A stretch of DNA of 64,000 bases from Porpolomopsis calyptriformis (Eukaryota; Basidiomycota; Agaricomycetes; Agaricales; Hygrophoraceae), in assembly GCA_951640195.1 (NCBI GenBank), contig OX621174.1, positions 62,001 through 126,000 on the forward strand, written 5' to 3'. The position numbers and the translations under genes were made by a program. Under the pieces are notes generated by a model, which was not told the origin of the DNA, did no database searches, and saw nothing but the letters and a program-made list of their open reading frames with translations. Below, one piece after another: positions 34,403-47,640 of the stretch. Numbering within the stretch: the first letter of the stretch is position 1; each line of letters opens with the position of its first letter.

Positions 34403-37400
34403 TGGTATATCCTTTCCCCCTCTTGGCCTGTGTATGTGCTGATGCTGCCCTTCAATAGGACAATGAGAACTGGCTCCATTCACAACCAAATACATACACT
34501 AGTGTGCGACTTGACCTTTCACATCCCAACAAACCTGCCTTGAGCCAATCTCTCTGGAATGATCTATACCTGCAACAGGTCCTCTCCCCATATCATATGT
34601 TACATATCTACATACTTTCGCCACCCGTCGTGGTAGTGTTCCATCATCAAATTTATGCTGAGCCTGAGGGTGCATTCTTACCATCCAAAATGATGTTAAA
34701 CTACATCAGATAAGCATCCGTTTCAACACTCAAGGGGGTGTATGGAGCGGATCAAATCCATACTCAAGACTACCCTGTCTCAATCCACTGAATGGATTAG
34801 CACCCCTGCCACCACTGTTCTCAGAGGCACTGTCAATGCCTGCCAGTGCCTGCTTACCAAAAACAACTACAAATTGCCCTACACCCAACAGTTTGGGTTT
34901 GAGAGGTGAAAGGGAATGAACACAACTGGAATGTCCTCCCAATCATAACCCTGGGGATTGCACCAATGTTAAAGGCATCCTTGTTCTAGCAGCACATCTC
35001 TCTCCCCTTTTTCCCATTATCTATCTCCCTCTCACTCTTCTTTACAAAGTGAGCTCACTTTCTCACTCAAATCTCATTATCATACCTACCCACGATGCCT
35101 TCTCTCACCTTATCGAAGTTACAACTGACATTCTAACCCTTCAATGTTATCCATCATATCCTCAGCTCTACTTTCCATACCAATCATGGGGTTGCTAACA
35201 GTTCTTTCACTTCCATCCAATTATCCCTGCAAACTCAATTTATGTTGACTCAAATAGATATGTACCACACCACCCACACCTATTCAAATGCCTTTCACTA
35301 ACTTCATCAAGATCACCATGTCCATCTCCATTCACCATCAGCTACCATGGAATCAAAACACTGACCCAAGAAGGGTAAACCTCGTCAGTTAAGTCAAGGT
35401 TCATTCTGTATATCATCTCCAATATTAGCTAACAACTGCCCCTGGTCTTCCCACCTTTGCGGCTCTAACTTCAGCCCCAAATTCTGGACTTCTGACTTGC
35501 CCCAAATGCAAGCAGACCTCAAGTTGCAAACGGAGCCTTGGGCCTGACAGGACTCTGTCTGGCTAGCTGGAGATGAGATCCCACTCTGTGATTTTAACCT
35601 GAATACCATCTCTCCATTCAAGCTTGGAATTCCCAAGTTCAAGGAAGACATGACGTCACCTCAATCCTCTGCTCAACTTCAGGATTTTTTTCCAGGTGCA
35701 CCCATGTCTTGAGGATCTTCAAAACATGGATGGCATGTTTTGGTTCATTGGGGTGCCTTTTGAAGATCAAGATGACATGCCCTTACCTAGCAGTGTGGTA
35801 CATACATTGAATGACATTTACATGTTGAATTCATAATGTATTAAAGAGGCCTGGAAAGGTTACTGCCAATGAGGTTAGTCATTATAATAAGCGTAGAAAG
35901 AGATGGGCATGTGCTAATGCAAAGGGCCCTAGTGTTGAAAGTTCTTCCATTTCCTGTTGTATCTATAGGTCCACTATATCTATCTACTAGTTCTCAAGGT
36001 TCCAGATGGATGGACCTCAGAACTATCACCACTATCACCCTCTTCATAATGTCTAATACCAAGTCACATGATTCCCTGTCCATGGTTAGCTCTCATCCTC
36101 ATGAACAGCTTGGGACACTGTTTGAGGCATTGGACAAAGGAAATAAGAAAAAAAAGTGAGCCATTATGATTTCTTGTTGAATGATTTTTTTGTTGTAACA
36201 ATACCAGATCAACTGTTCTCAAGCCATACATTAAGGTCACCAGATGGCTCTGTTACAGTGAAGATCCCTTCATCTATTTCTATCATGTATTTGAGATAGG
36301 TATCCAGTCATCCTTGCCACACTGTGATGATGAAGCAAACCAGAATTAGTAGGTTACAGGGCTCAATCTCTTATGATGACTGATGTACTGTGGTACTTTG
36401 AAGACTTACAGCTAAACAGCGCAAAGGGAACAAGTATGTGTTTGATTGCATCACAAGCTACTTACCAGCCTTCAAAAACAACCTTTGCAAATTCAACAAA
36501 CACCTGTCATGAAATTGGCATTCACTCCCTTAAAATTCTGCTCTTTTCCTTCTTTTCTTGCTATGCTTTTCATAGAAGAGCTGTCTTTATTGGCAGTGGT
36601 GGCTATTTATACAAGAAGGGGGGTCCATGTCTGACTGATTACCTAGACTAGTCTGTCTTGGCTACCTCCTGCATCAGACTCTCCCTCAGAAACTCAACGA
36701 AACTAGAAACTACTTAGCCATCTAAAGTGGCCAACTTATTACCCCAATAAATTACCCCATTAGTGTCACCACCAGAGGCCTGCAACTTCTCAGCCTTCCC
36801 CTCGACAAAACCCATTGCTATCTTCCTTGCCTCCTCACCCAACCAATTGTTGGTGGGATTCCATAATAAACTAGGAGGAATCTTGTCCTCCTCACTCTTG
36901 ATCTTGACATCAGTCAATGACCCTGACAAGTCTTCAACTAGGGGATAAGGAGTGAGCAATCATGAAGAGAGTGAGAGAGTTAAGAGCTTACTACTAGACA
37001 AAGGACTCATTGGACCAGGGGTCCAAGGATGGAAGGGAGGACTGGAAGCCTAGACCTTAGGCCTAGGAGGACCAGAAAAGGGGACAGGCTATCCCCAACA
37101 ATCAGACCTCCAAACAGCTCACTCCTCCAAAGGGAGCTGGGAAGTAGGGGGAGGGGCATCACTATCCCAGGCTAAAGAAAGGAACCCATTATCAACAAAC
37201 AGAGACTACAAAAGACAAAACAAAGTACTCACCAAGCAGATCCTCCATCAGAGCACAGGCACGCTAGATAGGCCAGTGAACAGATAGACACTTCTTGACT
37301 TTGTGCTTGCCACTGCAAGCAAAGCAGGAGTAGGACGACCAGCAGAGATCAGCATCAGAAGGAACATGCTGAAGGTAGTAGTGAAACAAGTCGCAGTCAA

Positions 37401-37959
37401 GGAAGACTGGAGCAGTGTGAGGCACCACCCCAGAATGCTTGAAGAATCAGATGTAGTGGCCTTGGTGGGAGGGAGTCATGCTGATTGATAAGGATTGAAC
37501 TGAAGCATAGGGACATAACCCATCACCTTTTATATGACTGCAGAACAAAGGATAGACCAAAAGGAGCCTCCTCAGCTGAAGAAGAGAAACCCAATACACT
37601 AGACAAGAAATAGAAACAGCAGCAATCTCATGACTCAGAGAACAATAAAAACAAGTCATGGGACAACACAGCCTTGTACTGCAGAAGGCTATGCTCAATG
37701 GAGTTGAGTCATCAGAAGCACACAGCCTTCCACAGTATGACTAGGAACAATGGGAAACCTTAAATTGGAGGCAGTGAACAATAGAAAAGAAGGTGACTGC
37801 GGAGGCTAACTCATGATGACTCCTACTTTAGAAATACTTTATAAACCCTGAGGGTAGAGTGGATCATCACTTCATCCTCCTGTGAGATTACTTGTAGTAG
37901 CATGAAAGCAATCAGAATCATTAGACTTCCTTTCCATCAGACAAGGAAAGAGAAATATA
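34403..37959. other. Degenerate sequence without a supportable gene
   Basis: Frames such as 36373-36651 plus, 36714-36959 minus and 37447-37698 minus are short and unsupported. The region is broken by stops in all frames and is probably old transposon or gene-family debris. Confidence 0.3.
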
Positions 37960-37962
37960 ACT

Positions 37963-39586
37963 TTGAATCAATTGAGCCCACTGTTCATGCCTATATTCCC
38001 AAAACTCTTAGCAGAGGCATGCAATGGATTTAACCTACAACAGAAGTTCTTTGTAGAACTCAAATTGAATAGTGAAGGGATCATCACCCTCTTCGAAGAT
38101 GTTCCTGTTAGAACATTTTTCTTTATCCTCCTAGACTTATTAAGCTCCAAGGCCTGCCTTGTGATTGATGAAAAGACCTGCAACTACAGTTGTGACAACA
38201 CCCAGAAAAACTCATCACTCTTGCTAGAGCTGTAAGTAATCACTTCATTTATGAATATCAAGCTGATGTTGGTCTAGATGACCAAAGCACTTGGAAATGT
38301 ATGATCAGATGATTGCAGCAGTTTACAAGATGATGGTCTTGCATACGTTGCCATCGATACCCCCCTTGAACCTCTGATCTTGACTAAGAGCTCTAAAGCT
38401 AAAACCCAGGGATTCAATCACCCTGTATTAGGCCACCTGCTCTGCCCTCTCAAACTCATTCAAGAATTTGGTGCTGACACCCCTATGTTAAATCATACCC
38501 ATTGCACATCTCCTATTGCTGCTTACAATATTCTTTTCAGGCTCCTAAACAAACTCAGAGAGGGTAGTATCCCCATGAAGGCCACTGATCTACCATGCTT
38601 CTTATATAAAGATGATCCCTATAATCCCTAGAACCTTGACAGAGGTTTATGCTGCAGTTTCTTACTTGTCTGTGTAAGTTTTGATTGTTGTCTCATCATT
38701 GGCATCAATATAACCCAATAATTGGTTCTAGACTTGGAAACATATTTTTACCTCCCTGTCATTAGCTGTGAAGGATGTGATTGGTCCAAGTTGCAGGAAG
38801 TCTGGCCAGGCAAAGCTCAATGGCTTAACTAGGGTTACCCTGCAGACCATTGCATATGTGGTGCTACAAGTAGGTGCATGCTCAATGTCTTTGGTATGTA
38901 GTACTGACCTTATCAGGCTTGCTGGTTTCTTTGTGCTGAGGATGATTAGTGACTTGAAGATGGCATTTGCGACAAGCAAAAGTTCTTCAATAACATTGTT
39001 GAGCTTTTCGAGGCTGTTCTGGATGATGACTTGGTTACAGAGACATTGGATTGGTGGGACAAGTATGTCGCGATGACTGATCCTTTGTCATTTCTCATGT
39101 TTCAACAGGCAGATATTTTTATTGACTCCTACTAGTGAAGAAGCCATATTGGACCCTCAAACCAATGACATAGTAGACATACTTATGCAATGGCATCAAC
39201 GCTGGGAACTAAAAGAGGTAGCTGAGTCCACTAACCAGGGAGGCTCCAGTGGTCCCAAAGGAGGCAGTGATGCTGGTGGTGTACATCAACAGGATAATGG
39301 TGCTGACACCAATCTCCACGACCATCAAGCCATTCACAGTAATGATGACCATGCTGGTGGAGGGGTCCTTGGCCACAACTTGCCCATCTCCCGTTTAGAT
39401 AATGGCCATGACTACTCACACAGCACCAGGAACTCTGGTAAACATAACAATGATGAACCTGAAAGCAGTGAGAATAACAGTGGGGCTCCCAAGAAGAAGG
39501 CTCAGGTCAGCAATCATAACAGAAGCAAAGAAAACTGCAAAGTGACTACAAAAAAGAGTAGAAAGTGTAGTCCCAGTACAAAGTAG
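37963..39586 (+). pseudogene. DUF6698-like relic
   Basis: Recognisable DUF6698 blocks appear in order on the plus strand across several frames. They are TKSSKAKTQGFNHPVLGHLL then CPLKLI (38380-38460); DLPCFLYKDDPYNP (to 38631); KSGQAKLNGLTRVTLQTIAY and VVLQ (about 38795-38870); KQKFFNNIVELFEAVLDDD (about 38976); and TLDWWDK (about 39040). A polar, Asn/Gly/His-rich tail follows (39122-39586). Frame changes between blocks and stops near 38630-38640 show decay. DUF6698 proteins are basidiomycete-specific, of unknown role and heavily amplified in transposon-rich genomes. Confidence 0.55.
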
Positions 39587-39639
39587 GATGCAGGAGCTTC
39601 CCAGTCTTGTGAGTCTCATCTATTCATGAATGACGTCAC

Positions 39640-42120
39640 CCTTTCCTGTGACCCATCAACAACCTTTCACTTTGGTTCATCACCAAACATCATGGATCCT
39701 CACACCCCCAAGTGTCTCATAAGTAAACATGCAGATCTTTTGCTTAAATCAACACCATCAAATTGCAGATCCACTTCCACAGCCGAGTACCTAATGAGCT
39801 TGGAGTACATTGATGATTCTTATTATGATTCTTATTAACTCTTACATGTTGAACATAATTTCATACAGGGTGGAAGATGTTAGCCCTGGAATCCTTGCTG
39901 ATATTGAAACACATGGCACTTGTAGTGTCAAAGCACTCCTGACAACTTTCCTCCTTCTCTGCTTGAAAGAAGCTGAGAACCTGCCAAACTCCAATGAACT
40001 TTTAGACACTTGTCTTAGGAAAGTTGCCCCCCTAGCTACTCATCCACAGCTGATTCACTCTTTAAAGAACTAGTGCATATTATGTTGCCTCATTTTTATC
40101 ATCTACTTATATATTCTAGCTTTCAGCTGTGAAGGAACTGCCAAGGCAGACTGATATAAACCCTTTATTTCTGCGTGGAATTATGTGCTTCAGAAACTGC
40201 ATGCATTAGAAATTTCATTACTGTGTCTATCTTCTACCTTAGACATTTTATTCCACATCAATAATCCCAAGATAGTTATGGCAGAGCACAATGGCTATAC
40301 ATTATACTGAAAGCAGACATTGTTCTGGTCTCTTTGAATGCAGCCTAAAAAGCCTTTGATCCAGACAATCACAGAAGATGGGATGATTATGCTCTGAAAA
40401 CAGCTCTCTCACCCCCTCAAAATAGTTTTGAATGGGGTGGCATCTACCTCACTACTGAATTAAAGCACAAAAAAGCCCAACTTACTTTTCCACCCTCCAA
40501 ATTTGCATCTTTACTCTCAATTCTGCCACAAAAACTTCAGATGAAAGCCCCCATTCCACTAGATAAATCTAACCCCATGCCTCTGGAATCCATGTCAACT
40601 TCCTATAGAACCTCATCATCTGGTAAACTTGTCTTGGATGAACCTCACAATTCGGAACACCATACAGTATTAGATGGCTTATCAGTAGTCCCTCGTCGAT
40701 CATCCTGCCTTCAGGCGAAGCCCGATGAATATACTACTCCCACACTGGTGTCATCTTCTGCAAACTGGAAACGCAAAAAGGAAAATAACCTAGGACCCTC
40801 CAATAAACAAACCAAGACATCAGAAACATTAAAAGTTCTCCCAATGGTCTAGAGTGCCTTATATGCTACTGAGAGGTTGTCTTATGCATTTCAGATCAGT
40901 CATGCAATTAATCTTGTCATCATTGGCAAGTCTCCTCTTCTATGCTACTTCTGGTCACTAACATTTCTCCAGATGACATTGCATATGTGTGGTGGTGTAA
41001 CTGCCAGGGTGCGATTCAATCATGTGGAATCAACTTTGTCCAGAATCTGCCACGCTTTCTAGTCCTTCTCATATGCTTTCAATGCTTCAGCTTGGAAAAC
41101 TGGGGCCTCATATTGAAGTTTGAGTCACTAGGAGATGAAAAATATGGGCTCCACCTCCCAGGTTTGGCAGACACTTCTGTCGAAATCATAATCAATGTAA
41201 AGGACAATCTGTGTAGACATTTTAGGCTGAAGGGGCATGCAACCCTGGGGCTGCAGGCAAGCAGCGAGTCCGCAGACCTGCACAACATTACTGCAAGTCT
41301 GAAAAACTGGGACCTCATAGTGAAAGTTTACTGGCCAGAAGAATCGCATTTGACAGAGGTAGAAATCATCTATGAAGTGCAGAACCTTGCGGGGCATTTC
41401 CCCCATGTCAGGGACCATGTCCCAGTCGTTATCTCCTCTCTCAATGTCAAGGAATATTTGACAAGTAAAATCTGAGAGAAACTAGGCATAGATCCAATAG
41501 GGAGCTGGGTTCTTAGGATCATCATGTTTCCAAAACTCTTTCTGATTACTGATCTCAAAGGTCTCACATTTTGGAGAGTGTTTTGGGAGTGCTTCCAATG
41601 TGAGTCTATTTAGTCTATCACAATATCTTTTTATATATCAGCAAAACTAGGCCACTGCTATCTTTGGATCAGTGGTGTTGAGCACAATGACATTAGCGTG
41701 AAAATTTTAATGTATAACAAACAGAACAGGATGTGTGCAGTCCTCAATAACTTCGACTTGGCTCATTTGAGCAGATGGAATTGACCTGATAGCACTGAAT
41801 GAACAGGCACTATGCCTTTCATGGCACTCAATCTCCTAACCGAACTAGCATGGGATGGAAAGGTTTCTCAGTTATACTGTCACAACTGCAAGTCATTTCT
41901 ATGGGTCCTGCTGTGGATTTGTTACCGATACAACACTGGCTAGGAAATTAGCAACCTGCCTCTACAAGAACTAACCACAAAGTCCTTCCTGGTCTGCTAT
42001 AACAAGAAGCATACAATAGACACACTCATCAGGAACTTTACACCAACAGACTCATATAGAGCCTTTCAGAAGGTTGTTTTTCCCCTTATTAAGTGGGCAT
42101 TGGAATTGCAGAGAAAGTGA
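39640..42120 (+). pseudogene. FunK1-type protein kinase relic
   Basis: The N-terminal FunK1-like segment is at 40300-40500 (ADIVLVSLNAA, KAFDPDNHRRWDDYALKTAL, SFEWGGIYLTTELKHKK), followed by a Ser/Pro-rich insert (40541-40852). The kinase part begins near 41280 with NWDLIVKVYWPEESHLTEVE and GHFPHVRDHVPVV. It continues KLGIDPIGSWVLRIIMFPKL, then the catalytic loop GVEHNDISVKILMYN (about 41672) and NNFDLAHLSR in the DFG position (about 41748). It ends with GTMPFMALNLLTELAWDGKV and SFLWVLLWICYRY. FunK1 kinases are a fungal expansion. Stops after TSKI (41475), after LSRWN and elsewhere make it non-functional. The region 39640-40290 may hold more of the N-terminus. Confidence 0.65.
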
Positions 42121-42699
42121 GAAATGATACACATCACACAAGGGATGCCACCACCTGAACCTACAATGGAGGAAGTGATTAAACAAATTAGTGAGATCAT
42201 AGGCAGTAACCCAGCACTACTGCAAGTAGAGTTATGACTCATGGTGATCTGGGCATATTATCTTTTCCCTTGCTCCTGCTGTATACTGAGAATTCTAAAT
42301 CTGTTGAAGATGTACTTTTACACAATAATAAACCCCAACCTATGTAGTTACTTGCACAGCCAGCACGATCACTTTTCTAGAGACTATTTGACTGCAGTAC
42401 TAGCAATAACTTGTTGCTCGCTCTTGTTACCCTCAAGGTTTTGTCTGTACTCTCACACGACACATTGGAACTCATTATTACCCTTAATCAAGCAATACAC
42501 TGTGCTTACTAGTCATCAGTGAAAAGCTCAAGTTATGATAAGGGCATATATGGACTTGTAAGGTGTATTATACCCACCAATGCTATACACCTGGCAGCAG
42601 CACAATAAGCCTTTTTAAGGGTCTGTCAAAATTGCCAGTGTGTTGTCAACAATACCATACTGTTCACATTTCACCAGGCTGACAGATGTATATTAGCAC

Positions 42700-42925
42700 T
42701 GTTAGTCCGGTGTGCCCCATTATCAATACTCTGCCTTGTCAGTAACAACAGGGTGACCAATATCATCACCCTTATCATTTTCGCCACTAATACTTGGCCT
42801 CATCAGCAATACTAGACTGACCAACATGGTCATTCAGGTGTGTCTCATTATTAATACCTGGCCTTGCCAGCAATACTAGACTGACCGATGCCGTTATTCA
42901 GGTGTGTCAATACCCACTCTCATCA
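42700..42925. repeat. ~64 bp degenerate tandem repeat
   Basis: Units start near 42725, 42788 and 42852, giving a period of 63-64. They share AATAC-y-yGGCCTyryCAGC and AATACTAGACTGACC with a CATTCAGGTGTGTC-like junction. About three and a half copies, non-coding. Confidence 0.8.
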
Positions 42926-43389
42926 GCCTTATTCCAGCTCACCAGTTCTACCAATCACACCAGATGTTTCTCATTTGCAGACCCATGTAAATTAATAAAG
43001 AATGCAATGCAATTCACAAAAGAACACATGAGGGGGAGTCCAATATGAAAATTACAGACAACAATGTGATTGAACACATGCAATAATGCAGGGGATCTGT
43101 GAGGGATGACTGGTTGATCATCCAGATAAGAATGACGGCAGTGAATGCTAGCCAGAAGTATTGCGATAATGAGAGTGGAGTATCTGTTTTGACAAGACTG
43201 GGTATAGTATGAGTCTAACAAGATGTTAGTCTGATGGAATGAATGGTGATTCATGAACACACAAGTATTAACAACTAGTGCTGACACCTGGTTTTTGTGG
43301 TTTTTGAGCTTGGGTGGAACAATGTTGAGTAGGAGAAACAAAGGGGATGTAAGTGTGGTATTATCATGTACAGTGGGCACCTAATTTTT

Positions 43390-44330
43390 GCATACAGCCA
43401 GTGTGGATTGGGGTGGGGGTGGTGAATTTTCAATGAGGACTAGTAGGAGTATTGGATTCATCTTGACTGTTAGCTTCATTTTCAGAAGGGGTAGGAGATC
43501 TTTGGGAGCAACCATTGGCATTAGATTCCTGAGTATGAGCAGGGTTGTGAGGTTGAGCAGGTCCCGGAAGTTGACTGGGGTTGGCAGCCATTCGAGCAGC
43601 ATGCTGGCACATTAAGCATGCTTTTGTAGTCTCCTCAACTGGTTGGTGGCCTCTTGAGGGTGCACTCTGAGCTGCTGATCCAAAAACATGTCTATTGAAT
43701 GGCAAAACCAATTAGTTGCAGCATCATATACCACATGTACATACTGATTCCACTACTGTAATATCTCAACTGTCCAGTCATCATTGGGAGCTGACTCAAA
43801 GACTTTGACAATGTTGTTGAAGAATTTCTTGAGGTTGAATGGACCATCTTCTGTGGTCCACATCTGAGCACTGCTCAGTGTGAAATAGCCCTTCAAATAA
43901 GAATATGATGTCAGATCCTGATTGCTCTGTTAGATTTGCATTCACCCGAACAGCCACATAGGCAATCATTTGAGGTGTGATGTTTGTGAGTTCATATAAC
44001 TGGGCATTATTTCGTTTAGTCCCTTTCCTGCCAGGTGTGGATCTGAGAGCAGAAGATGGCGATGTAAAGATGTGTTGATATACCTCATAGAGAATACAAT
44101 CAGTACACATAGCATAAGGGGAGAGGTTTCTTCCCTGCAAGAGGAATATCCCACAGAAGAGTCCTACATTGCTATGTGTAGGATCGTATGTGACATTTTC
44201 ATTATAGAGAAAGACTGGCTAGTCCAGAGTATCAACTAGTAGTTGACACTCCACAGATGAGACATCCCTCAACATGTCTTGCTCTTCTAATCCTGTCAAT
44301 CCAAGAGAAGGTAACAAATGTGACCCTGGT
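43390..44330 (-). pseudogene. Second DUF6698-like relic
   Basis: On the minus strand: PVFLYNENVTYDP (about 44210); an YAMCTDCILYEVYQHIFTSP block followed by SSA (about 44110-44060); GRKGTKRNNAQLYELTNITP and QMIAYVAVRV (about 44030-43955); SDIIFLFEGLFH (about 43905); NDDWTVEIL with a WNQYV equivalent of the terminal WWN motif (about 43780-43740); then a polar tail to about 43430. This is the same block order as the relic at 38 kb but in opposite orientation and clearly diverged. Frame changes near 43900 and a stop near 43752 mark it as dead. Confidence 0.6.
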
Positions 44331-44849
44331 TTGGAGAAGACAGATAGGGGGTCTACTGGCCCACAGTTTTCATATCAAGAGGTACAAGTTATGGTTTGTG
44401 TATCATCTGATTCTGTCTGCCCAGTAACCGAATTATGATCCCAGGATATGATACTTTCCGATCCACTTGTTCTACATGCTATTGGCAATGCTACACACAA
44501 TATTTTGATTTGCTTGGGTAATCAAACCTATGTACACACGCTGGCAGAAATTACAAAGATACAAGCTAAAAACTGGTACTTGAGCAACCATTGTTGAGGT
44601 CAACACATACTTACTTGAAGTGAACTTCATTATAGATGTATCCTAATACATTTCTCATGGGAGAATGCAAACCCACCCCAAGATCCTTGTGTGTACTCAG
44701 TGGCCTCCTCCCCTATGCACCAACATTCGATCCTTCCCCTACTTTTTCCCTCATTATCATTTTCCAGCCTTCCATTCTCTCTTCTACTGCTAGATAAAGC
44801 AGACTACCTGAAAGTGTGATTCTGGACTAGGAATAACTATAACCAGCAG

Positions 44850-45407
44850 ATGCGTAGGACTAAGGAATTGTCACCCATTGATAAGGAGGCTAGTACTCGC
44901 AGAAAATCATGGGTAACTTATGGAGAGAATGTCTCTTCCTCATACCTGGAGGATGAGAATGAAGAAGTAATCAATGGCCAAACTCTCACAAGTATGAGAA
45001 CCCTTGTAAGACTGGTATTCCAACACCTGAAGTCATAAGGATTGGCCCCCAAGACTTGGACAAAAGCTGGTATTATTGCTGGAAATTTTTATTGTGAAAC
45101 AATGTACTTTTATTTTCCATTGCTACGTCTATGCGAAGGACACTGGAAGGTCAACAAATTGGCTGTTGACTACTACCCAGGCTGGTACCATAATAATGTT
45201 CCATTTAGTGTGGATATCCAGCAGGAGTATAAAGCAAAAGCAGATTGCAGCACTTCTGAAGCATCCAAGAAACAAGGCCATCTATCGGTTTCTATACCTC
45301 ACTGTATGAAAGCCAGGATTTTAGATCCACCAATGCTGCTGGACCCCCCACAAACTGCTTCTAATCCCTTGGCCATGGCCAACCTACACACTGTTCCTGA
45401 TTCATGA
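44850..45407 (+). pseudogene. Agaricomycete repeated-family relic
   Basis: Two plus-strand blocks, 44850-45038 (KSWVTYGENVSSSYLEDENE) and 45042-45407 (KTWTKAGIIAGNFYCETMYF then LRLCEGHWKVNKLAVDYYPGW), read as consecutive parts of one protein with a stop between. The pattern of a Leu-Cys-x3-His-Trp-Lys helix followed by Tyr-Pro-x-Trp recurs in many mushroom proteins near transposons. No function is known to me. Confidence 0.4.
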
Positions 45408-46204
45408 CTCTCATCCAAACCACTACCCTAACTCAATATACTCTCATCAACCTGCCCCCTGCATCCCTCTCCTCCTAAAACCTGCTGTCATTAAAACCAT
45501 GTGGAAGTACCCATTGACTTTTCGGCATCTGTTGCCTGGTGGAATGTGGAAAGTCAGGTTTGCAGTGAAGGGTGCCTTTGCATCACTTCTTTAGCCTCAT
45601 TGCGAAAATATTTTTGAGAAGGTAGCACTCAGAATACTTATAAGAGAAGTCCAGATAGAAAGCTTCATACGTGTCAGTATGTACAACATAGATGTAGGCT
45701 ATATTCTATATTACAGCACTATTCATCCATAAGAATTACAATTGGGGTAGAATATTTAGGATTTGCTGATGCTCACCTTCACCATCCCTTCTTCAGACTC
45801 CAACTCTCCTTGCACCCAAGATTGATCTATGTCTGAGAAGGTGCCACAGAAGTCCCACTTAATATCTACAAAAACACTCACATCACCCTGTACGTTCTCT
45901 GATGCTACCATATACACCCCTTCCCTCCTAATACATGTCCCATAATGAAATACCTTCTGGCAGGGACCTGGGTTCCTCAGGTGCTGCAGGCATCCTTGCC
46001 AATGAGCCCGCCCAGCTCAACCTGCCCGCCTCCCATGTGCTTGACTTTGCCCTCATAGTTGAGTGCCATCCTAATAATGTCACTGCCAACCTCATTAGCA
46101 GATTCATTTGTTCCTACCTATGAGAACTTGATAGCGTTGCTGCCACTGCTGCCAGTGTCCCCATAGGCAAGGTCCTCCCTGAGTACCCAGCTTTCAGACT
46201 CCCA
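45408..46204. other. Degenerate spacer
   Basis: No supportable gene; one short plus-strand frame (45935-46123) without features. Confidence 0.3.
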
Positions 46205-47640
46205 TCAACTCCACTCAGATGACAAGCTTCCTAACAACTTCATGCTTTGGTCCACCTTACTCTGGACTTGCTCCATTTCAGGCTTGATAGCCTGCATTTC
46301 ACTAATGAGAAGGGTGTATTCTGTCTTGTAAGTTGCAATCTTTGCTTCCAACTTGGCAATCATATTGATGATCTCTGTAGCTTGCTTCTTCATTGTTTCT
46401 GCCTGTTTTTCTAGTGAATGAACCTCTAATATTTCGGAGAATCGAACTTGTGCAATACCCACCTGAGACGAGTAGTCCACAAGCTTTGCTAGCATGCTGC
46501 ATAGTCTCTAAATTAAAGGATGGTCAACTAAGGAAGTCCCTCTTCATTGTATCATACAACTGTTTAACTATCTGGTTTGCAGTGTCAAAGTCCACAATCC
46601 TCTGGATGAAATTGTCTTGTCAGATGATACCTTGAACCATTCACCAGCTGCTATTTTGTGGCCTAGGACTGTGCAAACCGACTCCATGGCGAATTTCACA
46701 GCTTTGGGAGGGTTTGACATCATATGAACTTCTTGCAAGTGCTGCCTTTTTGATGTTACTACTGCCGCTTGAGCATCAAGGACATCTGGTTCCGCATCTG
46801 TAGGATCATCCATAATGACTGCAAGGCATTGCTCGATGTGTTGATCCTGTTCAACCAGAGCAGCTTGAATCTGGATGGAGGCAGCCTTTTTCTGTTTAGC
46901 CTCCTGTTGGTCAGCAACCATGCACTTGAGTGTTTCATTTGCTTCAGCATCTTTGGCTTCTGATTGTGAATGCTTGACTGCCAGGCTCTTCCTCAATTCT
47001 TCCACTTGAAGCACGGTATCCCTCAGCTTGTCCCTTGGCAATAACTAAGGCATTGGTTGATTTAGTCCAAGGATGAATGGACATGCACTAAAGCATCTAC
47101 AATAGCCAAATGATGTACAGGGGACATTGAGAGGTTGCGATAGGCAATTGGGAAATGGACAGGTGGTTTGTAAGAGGGCAAGTCAAGATCCAGGGTATGG
47201 GTGAACTGCATCCCAACTTGGTAGAACACCTGATCAGACCAATCACCAAACTAATCAAGAACACAGTGATTGAATAAGGCTGGTGAGGTTGCAGCACATG
47301 ATGCCAAACCATTTTGCAATTCATGGTGAAGCCAACGTGAAGACTTTTCACTACTTGTTGTGTAAACCACATGTATAGCTCGTTGTGAGAGTTTAGCATC
47401 AAGCTGTCATGCTGAGAGCCTTCTTTGCAAGCTGTCATGAGTGCAGCATGCTCGTCCCCTTCAAAAAGACCAGGCACCTTGGCATTGGCAAGGAGTGTGT
47501 TCATGTGTTCCAAGAAGCCAGAATCAAGGACATTCGACTCATCCATGATGAAGTGGATTTTCTCCCCCTTGCAGCCAGAATGACGGAGGACCATCCACAA
47601 GTCATCATCGAAGTCATCTCCAGTATACTTGTTCTAGACT
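46205..47640 (-). pseudogene. Cytoplasmic dynein heavy chain fragment (AAA4, stalk)
   Basis: Minus-strand sequence follows dynein heavy chain order. Near 47640-47600 it reads [16 protein letters not shown], then the AAA4 block [40 protein letters not shown] and [20 protein letters not shown] (to about 47350). Later come the antiparallel stalk coiled coils: DKLRDTVLQVEELRKSL, the NPPKAVKFAMESVCTVLGH element that precedes the microtubule-binding tip (about 46700), and [20 protein letters not shown] with [10 protein letters not shown] at the base of AAA5 (about 46230). The frame is split by stops or shifts near 47620, 47270, 47090 and 46560, and the block between AAA4 and the stalk is deleted. 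A full gene would exceed 12 kb, so this is a duplicated, decayed piece. Confidence 0.82.
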
